64,000 nucleotides of DNA, taken from positions 38,303 through 102,302 of the forward strand of contig CAZOLV010000004.1 in assembly GCA_964580725.1 (NCBI GenBank), given 5' to 3'. The notes under the pieces are model-generated. The model ran no database searches, was not told the origin of the DNA, and saw only the letters and a program-made list of their open reading frames with translations. The translations under genes were made by a program, and so were the position numbers. This DNA is from Amarolinea sp964580725 (GTDB lineage: Bacteria > Chloroflexota > Anaerolineae > SSC4 > Amarolineaceae). Within the stretch, counting starts at the first letter, position 1. Every line of letters begins with the position of its first letter. Below are positions 57,105 to 64,000 of this stretch, in pieces.

Positions 57105-58532
57105 TCAACGAATTGGCGTTGGCGTCGGGGGGACGGGGGTGTCGGTGGGCGGAATTGGCGTCGCCGTTGGGGGGATCGGGGTATCGGTGGGCGGAACCGG
57201 CGGCGTATTGGTGGGGGGTGACGTGGGGGTGGGCGTGTGCGTTGGCGGGATGGGTGACGGGGTGAAGGTGCGGGTGGGAGTCGGGGTGTGCGTGGGGGTG
57301 TTGGTCGGGGTGAGCGTGGGGGTGGCGGTGGCCAACGCCTGCAGGGCGGCGGCTTCGCCGGCGAGCGCTGTGGTTTTGTCTTTGACTTCGAGCGCCAGGG
57401 CAAGCCGGTAGTCTGCCAGGGCCGGCTGGAACTGGCGCAGGGCCATGTTCTGATCGGCGCGTCGCAGATAGATCAGATAGAGGAGTTGTGCGACCTGCCC
57501 GCCGGCGTAATCGTTTTGGGCGTCGTAGACGGTGCGCAGGCGCCCTTCGGCTTGATTCCAGTCGCCCAGGTTGTAGGAGCGGACGCCTTCGAGATAATAG
57601 CTGGCCATCTGGCGTTCGGCGGTCGCTTGCACGTTCTTGGGACGCAGCGATAGGGCGCGGCTAAAGCTCTCGCTGGCAGCCTCGATGTTCTGCTCGGAGA
57701 CCCCGGCAACGGCCATGCGCGTGCGGCCCTCGTTGAGATAGCAGTTGAAGAGGTATTCCTGCACCCCTTCGCTACGGAAGGTGGGGTCGAGCGCGCGCAC
57801 CTGTTCGAACTGTTCCAGCGCCTGCGGGCACTGGCCCTGGTCATAGAAACGCTGGCCGGCGTCGAAAAGGGCCAGGAGCGAACGCTGACGCTGCACCTGT
57901 GCGGCCAGGCTCTGCAAGTCAGGGGCGTAGGTGGGATCGAGGGCCAGTAGTTGGTCGAGCAGGGCGGCGGCGGCGTCCCACTGTTCGCCCGCAATGGCGG
58001 TTTTGGCCTGAGCGTAGAGTTGAGCGAGCGAACGCAAACGCACGGCGCGATCGCGTTCGGATTGGGCTTGCACGTTGTCCGGTTCGATCTGCAGGATGGA
58101 TTCGAAGTCGCGAATGGCGCCGTCATAGTCGCCGGCACTGAGCAGGGCCAGCCCGCGATTGTAGAGTTCGGCCATGCGCTCCTGTGCGCCGTCGAACCAA
58201 CGTTGGCGTAGGCCGCCGGGCGCAAAGAAGCCGGCGATCAGGGCTAGAAGGACAAGCGCAACGGCAGCGAGCAGCCAGCGCCGCCGGCGTTGATCGGCGG
58301 CCGGCGGCATGACGGGTGCGGATGGCGCAGACGCACCGGCGGGGCCGGGGGTCATGGATTCAAGTTCGAGGAACCAGCGCACTTCGTCCAACAGTTCGTC
58401 GAGGCCCTGGCGTTTGGGTTGCGCCGCTTTGAGACGCGTGAAGAAGTCGAGCGCCTGCCGCCATTCGCGACGGCGGTAGTATTCCATGCCCTGGGCATAC
58501 AGTTGTTCGAGTTCTGTAGATGATGCGGCCAT
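57105..58532 (-). CDS. TPR protein with one TM helix and Pro/Thr tail
   Basis: A 475-residue protein. N-terminal TPR-like pair (about 5-55, LEQLYAQGMEYYRRREWRQA), one TM (about 85-105, WLLAAVALVLLALIAGFFAP), then several TPR repeats (about 118-395; AELYNRGLALLSAGDYDGAI, FDAGQRFYDQGQCPQALEQF, YYLEGVRSYNLGDWNQAEGR). The C-terminal ~75 residues are repeats of PTxTP (TPTLTPTNTPTHTPTPTRTF), ending PPTPTPIR. Topology suggests TPRs on both sides of the membrane with an extracellular wall-spanning tail. Function unknown; TPRs bind proteins. It follows the Ig-repeat gene by eight bases. Confidence 0.87.
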   Translation of the reverse strand: MAASSTELEQLYAQGMEYYRRREWRQALDFFTRLKAAQPKRQGLDELLDEVRWFLELESMTPGPAGASAPSAPVMPPAADQRRRRWLLAAVALVLLALIAGFFAPGGLRQRWFDGAQERMAELYNRGLALLSAGDYDGAIRDFESILQIEPDNVQAQSERDRAVRLRSLAQLYAQAKTAIAGEQWDAAAALLDQLLALDPTYAPDLQSLAAQVQRQRSLLALFDAGQRFYDQGQCPQALEQFEQVRALDPTFRSEGVQEYLFNCYLNEGRTRMAVAGVSEQNIEAASESFSRALSLRPKNVQATAERQMASYYLEGVRSYNLGDWNQAEGRLRTVYDAQNDYAGGQVAQLLYLIYLRRADQNMALRQFQPALADYRLALALEVKDKTTALAGEAAALQALATATPTLTPTNTPTHTPTPTRTFTPSPIPPTHTPTPTSPPTNTPPVPPTDTPIPPTATPIPPTDTPVPPTPTPIR

Positions 58533-58540
58533 CGTTGTCT

Positions 58541-61500
58541 CTATGGTGTCAGGGCGACGGGAAGATAGAGCGTCCGCCGCACGGGGGTGGTCACCCGGAC
58601 GCTGTCCAGGTAGGTGTAGGTGTTGTAGTAGCCGTCTTGCCGGTTGAAACTGCCAAACCAGAGTTGCAGGGTCTGTCCGGCGTAGGGCGTCAGGTCGAAG
58701 GAGACGTATTTCCAGCCGAGGTCAATGATCGGTTTGTCCGGCCCGACCAGATCGAGGTTGAAATTGCCGTCCTGCAGCAGGCGGGTGACGGTGACGCCGC
58801 TGCTGCTGAGCAGGTAGACTTCGAAGGAGTCGTAGAACTTCTGTCGCGTCGGGTGATAGACGACATCATAGGTGAAAACCCGATACCAGAAGGAGAGACG
58901 CGCCCAGGGCCAGTCAACCGTGGAGGGGACGGTGATGGTCTGGCTGATGTGGCCGCTGCCGACTGGGACGACCGGAGTGGGGTAGCCGCGCCCGTAGGCG
59001 GGGCTGCCGAGCAGGGCGCTGTAAGTTCCGGCGCCGGTGGGCGGCGGGGTGGGCGGAGGAGCCAGGCTGGCGGGCAGTGCGCCGCCGCTGCGCCAGCCGC
59101 CCAGCGCCCCGGTTTCGAATTCGCCATTGGCGACGCCGTTGATGTAGGTGGCGCTGTCGCCATTGCCGCCGCTGAAAGCGCCCAGGTTGCCGGCGCCGTC
59201 ACGGGCGCGCACGCGCACGAAGATGGTCTGCCCGACCTGGCCGGTGATCTGCATGGAGGTGTTTTGGGCGTTGGCGGCGACGGTGGTCCAGGCGCCGGCA
59301 TGACCGAGGCGCGTTTGCACATCATAACCGACGACGCCGGAGCCAGGGCGGTCGCGCCCGCTCCAGCGCAGTGTGAACGCCGGCGTGACCTGGAAGGGGG
59401 CCAGGCTCTCGATACGCGCCGTGGGCGCCGTCACATCGATGGAAATGGTGCGCTGATGAGTGGCTTCGACGTTGCCGGCAACATCGTGCGAACGAAATTC
59501 GACGAGGTGCTGGCCATCGTGACCAAGAACGAACTGCGTGCCTGTGATCCAGTCGCCGCCGCCGATGCGATACTGGGTGAGGGCGACCCCGGAACCGGCG
59601 TCGGCGGAGGTCAGGTTGACGATGACAGGGCTGATGTACCAGCCATTGCTACCGGCGACGCCGCTGGCCTGAAAGGCGGTGGCGGGGGACGTTTCATCGT
59701 AACGAACCGCGTTTTCGAGGTGCAGGGCCTGGGTGTGATCGGCGTTGCCGGCGAGGTCTTGCAGCCAGATGTAAAGAGTGTGCTGGCCTTCGCCGGGCGC
59801 CTGCAAACCAGCGACTGCGCCGGCGCCGGTCAGGTAGAGTCCGTCCGAGGGGCCGAGGGGGGGCTGGTCGAATTTATAGTGTAGGCCGGCAATGCCCGAA
59901 AGATCGAGTGGGCTGACCCAGGAAAGATCGAAGCTGTTGAGGCGACTCCAACCGGCAGGCGTGACGGAAGCCTGCTGCGGAGGGTCGGGCGGGGTGGGGT
60001 CTATGCGCACCGTCGTGATCTGCGGGGTTTCGACGTTGTTGGCGAAATCGGTCGAAAGGAAGCCGAAGGTGTGTTTGTCGGGGCCGTTGATGAGGACGGT
60101 GGCGCCGGTTTGCCAGACGCCGGTGTCGATGCGGTATTTGGTCTCGGCGACGCCGGCGAGTGTGTCGCTGGCGGTTAGGGTGACGCTGACGGGGCCGACG
60201 TACCAGTTGTTTTCTCCGAGCGGGCCGCTCAAGGCGGCCTGGGTGACGGGGGGAATAGGGTCGAAACGAAAAGCGCCAGCGACCTGCACGGCGCGGCGAT
60301 AGTCAATGTTGCCAGCGCCGTCGCGCAGCCAAAGGTAGAGGTCAACGCTGCCTGGGGCGGAGAGGGTGAGGTTTTCGACGATCTGTAGTTCGGTGAAGAG
60401 GCCGTCATGGTTGGCGGTGGGGGGTGCGCCAAGCCGATAATAGGCGCCGGCGATGCCGGAGCGATCGTTGGGCTTGCTCCAGATGAAGCTGAAGCTGTTG
60501 AGATTGGTCCAAAACGCGGGCGCGGTCTGCGGCGGCGCCGGAATGGGCGGGGCCTGGGTGTCAATCTTGAGCGTGACGGGGAAGGGGGTTTCGACGTTGC
60601 CTGCCTCGTCCACCGAGTAGAACTCGATGGTGTGTTCGCCCTCTTGATTCAGAACGAACTGAGCGCCGCTGTTCTCTGGGCCGCCATCAATGCGGTAGAA
60701 GGTGCCGGCGACGCCAGACCCCAGATCGAGCGGGACGAGGGTGATGGTGATGAAGGAGCGGTACCAGCCGTTGTCGCCAATCAGAGCGTTGGGATCAGGT
60801 TGGTAGGCGGTGGAGGGGGGCGTCTGATCCAGGGGCAGGCGCAGGGTCTGAGCAGCTTCGACATTGCCAGCCAGATCCACGGCCTGAAAGTCGAGACGAT
60901 GATCGCCGTCGGTCTGGATGGTCACCTCGGTTCCGGTGATCCAGGCGCCGCTGTCGAGCCGGTAGCGGACGCCGACGACGCCGCTGAGGTCGTCGTCGGC
61001 GATGAATTCGACGCCGATGGGCTGCAGATACCAACCGCTTGCTGCAGGCGGACCAGAGACGACCGCCTGGGTGGTGGGAGCCAGGTTGTCAAGCCGAATC
61101 GTGGCGGTACGCGTGATTTCACGGTTGCCTGCCCGGTCGAGGGCAGCGTAACGCAGGTCGTAGATGCCCGAAGCGCCGATGCTGAACGTGGTGGAGGTTT
61201 GCACCGGCTGATTGCCGATCTGGTGAAAGATGGCCTGCACGCCCGAACCAGGGTCAGGATCGAGGGCGCTGAGGCTGCCTTCCACGCTGCTGCGATACCA
61301 ACCGTTTTGACCCTGCAGGCCGGTCAGGTCAACGCGGCTGAGGGGGGCGTTGCCGTCGTACCAGAAGGCGTCGAAAAGGGCGTTGCGTTGCGCGGCGTTG
61401 ACGTTGCCGGCGCGGTCTTGCAGCCAGAGGTAGATGCTGTGCCGACCATCGCCGGGCATGGCCAGGTTGGGGATGATGGGCTGCGTGGTGGGGACATACA

Positions 61501-62161
61501 CCCCGTCGGTTGCGCTTTGCGGTTCGGCGTCGAGCTTGTAGTAGGCGCCGACGATGCCAGAGAGATCGGGGGGTGTCGTCCAGGTCAGCGTGAAGGCGTT
61601 GCTGTTCGTCCAGGTGCGATAGGGGGAGGCGCCAAGACCGCCGGGGACTTGAATCTGGCTGTCAACGATGAAAGTGGCGTCGCTGTCGTCGCTGGCATTG
61701 GAACCATCTGCTTCGACGAGAAGCACGCGCAGGCGGACATCGGACGAATCTTGCAGAGGAACGGGCCAGGCATAGCTGCCGGTATCGGGTAGGCCAGCGG
61801 CGATGGCGGTCCAGAGACCGCCGTCGTTCCAAGAGACGAAGAGGGTGATGGGATTGGTGGCGGTGACAAGGCCGGTGGTCGTCCAGAGGATTTGCTGCGT
61901 CTGGCCGCCGGGCCAGGCCTCGCCGCCGTTGGGGCTGAGCAGGGTGACAGCAAGCGCCTGGGGCGCCTGCGTCGCCCGCGCCAGGCTCCAGCCGCTGGCG
62001 CCGCTGACGATCAGGAACAGGAGCGCGCCAAGCAGCCCCCAACCTCTCCCTTCGATGCGAAGAAGGCGGCTGAAGCGCAAGATAATCTCGGAGATGATTC
62101 GGCGGCTTGTGTGGAGCTGAACGGCTGTGTTGGTCTCTCCACATGTCGAACGCGCGGTCAT
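58541..62161 (-). CDS. giant secreted Ig/FN3-like repeat surface protein
   Basis: About 1,206 residues. The start is uncertain: ATGs at 62251, 62206 and 62161 and TTG 62080 are all in frame and none has a good Shine-Dalgarno. A hydrophobic export segment (GWGLLGALLFLIVSGASGWS) is present. Five OmpL47-like repeats carry NGWY and AGNVE (for example NGWYRSFITITLVPLDLGSG). They alternate with FN3-like units reading DLSGIAGAYYKL and IYLWLQDRAGNV. A C-terminal jelly-roll-like domain starts GEFETGALGGWRSGG, and the protein ends RRTLYLPVALTP. It resembles an extracellular adhesin or carbohydrate-binding protein. First gene of the long minus-strand block. Confidence 0.85.
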   Translation of the reverse strand: MTARSTCGETNTAVQLHTSRRIISEIILRFSRLLRIEGRGWGLLGALLFLIVSGASGWSLARATQAPQALAVTLLSPNGGEAWPGGQTQQILWTTTGLVTATNPITLFVSWNDGGLWTAIAAGLPDTGSYAWPVPLQDSSDVRLRVLLVEADGSNASDDSDATFIVDSQIQVPGGLGASPYRTWTNSNAFTLTWTTPPDLSGIVGAYYKLDAEPQSATDGVYVPTTQPIIPNLAMPGDGRHSIYLWLQDRAGNVNAAQRNALFDAFWYDGNAPLSRVDLTGLQGQNGWYRSSVEGSLSALDPDPGSGVQAIFHQIGNQPVQTSTTFSIGASGIYDLRYAALDRAGNREITRTATIRLDNLAPTTQAVVSGPPAASGWYLQPIGVEFIADDDLSGVVGVRYRLDSGAWITGTEVTIQTDGDHRLDFQAVDLAGNVEAAQTLRLPLDQTPPSTAYQPDPNALIGDNGWYRSFITITLVPLDLGSGVAGTFYRIDGGPENSGAQFVLNQEGEHTIEFYSVDEAGNVETPFPVTLKIDTQAPPIPAPPQTAPAFWTNLNSFSFIWSKPNDRSGIAGAYYRLGAPPTANHDGLFTELQIVENLTLSAPGSVDLYLWLRDGAGNIDYRRAVQVAGAFRFDPIPPVTQAALSGPLGENNWYVGPVSVTLTASDTLAGVAETKYRIDTGVWQTGATVLINGPDKHTFGFLSTDFANNVETPQITTVRIDPTPPDPPQQASVTPAGWSRLNSFDLSWVSPLDLSGIAGLHYKFDQPPLGPSDGLYLTGAGAVAGLQAPGEGQHTLYIWLQDLAGNADHTQALHLENAVRYDETSPATAFQASGVAGSNGWYISPVIVNLTSADAGSGVALTQYRIGGGDWITGTQFVLGHDGQHLVEFRSHDVAGNVEATHQRTISIDVTAPTARIESLAPFQVTPAFTLRWSGRDRPGSGVVGYDVQTRLGHAGAWTTVAANAQNTSMQITGQVGQTIFVRVRARDGAGNLGAFSGGNGDSATYINGVANGEFETGALGGWRSGGALPASLAPPPTPPPTGAGTYSALLGSPAYGRGYPTPVVPVGSGHISQTITVPSTVDWPWARLSFWYRVFTYDVVYHPTRQKFYDSFEVYLLSSSGVTVTRLLQDGNFNLDLVGPDKPIIDLGWKYVSFDLTPYAGQTLQLWFGSFNRQDGYYNTYTYLDSVRVTTPVRRTLYLPVALTP

Positions 62162-62298
62162 GGAGACCGCTGCGCCGGTTGATCGTGAATATCGCAAAAG
62201 TTTCATTGACTCAGGTTGCCCTTCGACTCGTCTTGCCTGGGACGAGCGCATGGGTCACACGGTGCAAGAAAGCTCGACTCGATCCCTCTCAGGTGCGC

Positions 62299-62307
62299 AT
62301 TATACCA
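62299..62307 (-). promoter_or_regulatory. extended -10 of the long minus-strand block
   Basis: Minus strand TGG-TATAAT (TATAAT at 62304-62299). The -35 region is weak (TTGGCT at 18 nt). The start is expected near 62292. Confidence 0.6.
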
Positions 62308-62357
62308 TCCGAACGGGCAAGAAGCCAAAGGCGAACGCACAGGTATGATTTGGGCCA

Positions 62358-62386
62358 TTGCGAGGTCCGGACGTCTGGGGTATGCT
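62358..62386 (+). promoter_or_regulatory. promoter of the glutamine synthetase gene
   Basis: TTGCGA (62358-62363), 17-nt spacer, TATGCT (62381-62386). The leader to the ATG at 62543 is about 150 nt with no obvious structure. Confidence 0.55.
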
Positions 62387-62542
62387 GGCGCAACACATGC
62401 AGCAGGGATTCGGCTTCAGCTCGAAGTTGAACCCCCGCCAACATGATGTGCGGCTTCCTGGCGAAGTCGCACATCTTGTCCATGCAGGCCGGTTGGCCTG
62501 TAAGCGTGTTGGCATGTAACAGAACATGAAAGGGAGGAAACA

Positions 62543-63964
62543 ATGGAGTTCACCGCCTTTGCAGAAGCGCAGGCGTTCGTACGTCAGCAGCGCTTCGAGA
62601 TGATTGACCTGAAGTTTACCGATCTGGCCGGGCGTTGGCGTCATGTCACGGTGCCGGCCAGCCAATTCGACGAGCGCCTGCTACGCGACGGCGTCGGTTT
62701 CGACGGCTCCTCGGTGGGGCTGCGTTCGGTCAAGTCGGGCGACATGGTGCTCATGCCCGACCTGACGACGGCGTTCGCAGACCCTTTCTGGGACATTCCG
62801 ACCCTCAGCTTCATCTGCTCGGCCTACGAGGCAGACACGAAACAGCCCTTTGCGCGCGATCCGCGTCACATTGCTCAGCGCGCCGAAGCGGCCTTGCGCG
62901 CCTGGGGCATCGGCAGCGAAAGCCGTTGGGGGCCTGAGTACGAGTTCTACGTCTTCGACAACGTGACCTTCGAGAATGGCGTCAATACGGCCTCCTACCG
63001 CGTGGAGAGCAGGGAGGCCGATTGGCAGAGTGGGCGCGGGGGTCACGGGCATCTGATTCCGCTGCACGGCGGCTATCACGCCATCCCGCCCAAGGATCAG
63101 CTCTACAATTTGCGCAGCGAGATGGTGATGGAGCTGGAAAAGATGGGGATCGAGGTCAAGTATCACCATCACGAAGTGGGCGGGCCGGGGCAATGCGAAA
63201 TCGAGACGCCGATGATGGGCCTGGTGCGCAGCGGCGACGTGACCCAGATCGTCAAGTACGTCACCAAAATGACGGCGCAGCGGCGCGGTCAAACGGTCAC
63301 ATTCATGCCAAAGCCGCTCTATGGTGAGGCGGGCAACGGGATGCACTTTCATCAGCAACTGTTCGAGCAGGAGCGCAACGTATTCTACGACGCCGGCGGC
63401 TACGGCAAGATGAGTCGAACGGCGCTGTGGTACATCGGCGGTCTGCTGCAGCATGGCCCGGCCGTCCTGGCCTTCACCAACCCCTCCACCAACTCCTACC
63501 GGCGCCTGGTGCCCGGCTACGAAGCGCCGGTCAATGCGTTCTTCAGCCTGGGCAACCGCAGCGCGGCGGTCCGGGTGCCCAAGTACGCAGACCAACCGGA
63601 GACGGCGCGTTTCGAGTTTCGCCCGCCCGATGCCGCCTGTAACGTCTACCTGGCGCTGGCCGCCCAGTTGATGGCGGGCCTGGACGGCATCCGCCGTCAG
63701 GTCGATCCCCGTGCGCTCGGCTTTGGGCCGATTGACGAGAACATCTTCAACTGGAACGAAGAACAACGCCGGGCGATCAAGCCGCTGCCGTCATCGCTGC
63801 GCGAGGCGCTCGATGCGCTGGCGAGCGATCACGATTTCCTGCTGGCGGCGGATGTCTTCGACGCCGGACAGATCGCCGATTGGATCAAGGCCAAATTCGA
63901 AGAATACTACAACGTGCGCAACCGTCCCCATCCGACCGAGATTGCGCTGTACTACGACGTGTGA
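62543..63964 (+). CDS. glnA: glutamine synthetase type I
   Basis: Makes glutamine from glutamate, ammonia and ATP; a cytoplasmic dodecamer in the family. It has 473 residues. The N-terminal beta-grasp domain has MIDLKFTDLAGRWRHVTVP and the GFDGSSVGL signature. The catalytic domain has GPEYEFYVFD (metal Glu), HHEVGGPGQCEIE, KPLYGEAGNGMHFHQQL, NPSTNSYRRLVPGYEAP, and the RFEFRPPDAACNVYLALAA region. The adenylylation loop NLYDLP is not seen; ENIFNWNEEQ stands in its place, so regulation by adenylylation is unlikely. GGGAGG precedes the ATG at 62543. Only 36 bases follow before the window ends. Confidence 0.94.
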   Translation: MEFTAFAEAQAFVRQQRFEMIDLKFTDLAGRWRHVTVPASQFDERLLRDGVGFDGSSVGLRSVKSGDMVLMPDLTTAFADPFWDIPTLSFICSAYEADTKQPFARDPRHIAQRAEAALRAWGIGSESRWGPEYEFYVFDNVTFENGVNTASYRVESREADWQSGRGGHGHLIPLHGGYHAIPPKDQLYNLRSEMVMELEKMGIEVKYHHHEVGGPGQCEIETPMMGLVRSGDVTQIVKYVTKMTAQRRGQTVTFMPKPLYGEAGNGMHFHQQLFEQERNVFYDAGGYGKMSRTALWYIGGLLQHGPAVLAFTNPSTNSYRRLVPGYEAPVNAFFSLGNRSAAVRVPKYADQPETARFEFRPPDAACNVYLALAAQLMAGLDGIRRQVDPRALGFGPIDENIFNWNEEQRRAIKPLPSSLREALDALASDHDFLLAADVFDAGQIADWIKAKFEEYYNVRNRPHPTEIALYYDV

Positions 63965-64000
63965 GCGGTTTTGGCCAATCGGCGCACGGTGCAATTGACC

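Noticed and set aside
62308..62542. Small ORFs upstream of glutamine synthetase
   Set aside because: Short, without ribosome-binding sites or motifs, overlapping the predicted promoter; treated as leader.

Overview
This window is a stretch of high-GC bacterial chromosome. Several features suggest a Chloroflexota bacterium of the Anaerolineae/Caldilineae type, but this is an inference from gene style and not a database result. The features are GT-C (family 39-like) glycosyltransferases, secreted BNR and Ig-repeat proteins with Pro/Thr-rich tails, a secreted protein ending in LYLPVALTP, a DUF2089 protein, and a SAM-I riboswitch in a GC-rich genome. Promoters are readable: many genes have a -35/-10 pair spaced 17 nt, often with an extended TGn -10. 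Two runs of exactly 100 N (30090-30189 and 37006-37105) are scaffold gaps, and both fall inside tandem repeats.

Region by region. 1-4257: edge-truncated alpha/beta hydrolase, hisS, a small membrane protein, a tandem GNAT protein and an adenosine-deaminase-family gene. 4592-9937: CBS-pair protein, ferredoxin-NADP reductase, a HEAT-like protein and two coupled Yip1-like membrane proteins. 10116-14693: moeA, a DHH phosphoesterase and a convergent metal-type ABC operon with a YdcZ protein. 15077-18034: large secreted BNR protein. 18227-22604: a compact four-gene run (MNT-type nucleotidyltransferase with an apparent frameshift, two DUF488 proteins, RecQ with an extra N-terminal module). This run is the best candidate for an undescribed system. 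22633-28454: a SAM-cycle operon (mtnA, PfkB kinase, GNAT, ahcY, metK) behind a consensus promoter and a clear SAM-I riboswitch with a terminator. 28486-33551: yebC-ruvC-response regulator-ruvA, then pyrG with an attenuator-like leader. 33599-39760: DinG-type helicase with a DnaQ exonuclease domain, and gyrase A with a repetitive tail. 39866-43257: galT and a two-component pair whose 5' leader carries fifteen copies of an 8-bp repeat. 43374-46570: AT-rich consensus promoter, DUF2089 protein, a repeat-sheet protein and a secreted S9-like hydrolase. 46610-47636: HigBA-type toxin-antitoxin pair bracketed by two identical 64-bp repeats. 47659-62307: one long co-oriented block on the minus strand (secreted Ig-repeat protein, TPR protein, BNR protein, multidomain histidine kinase, GT-C enzyme, Tat-exported dehydrogenase subunit, GMC oxidoreductase, second GT-C enzyme). 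62358-63964: glutamine synthetase.

How the genes work together. The SAM operon covers SAM synthesis (metK), hydrolysis of S-adenosylhomocysteine (ahcY), probable re-phosphorylation of the adenosine released (PfkB kinase) and methylthioribose recycling (mtnA), with SAM feedback through the riboswitch. RuvA, RuvC, RecQ, DinG and gyrase A give the window a strong DNA-repair content. The long minus-strand block looks like a cell-surface unit: export and glycosylation enzymes, a membrane sensor and extracellular repeat proteins. No tRNA, rRNA, CRISPR array, transposase or phage gene was recognised.
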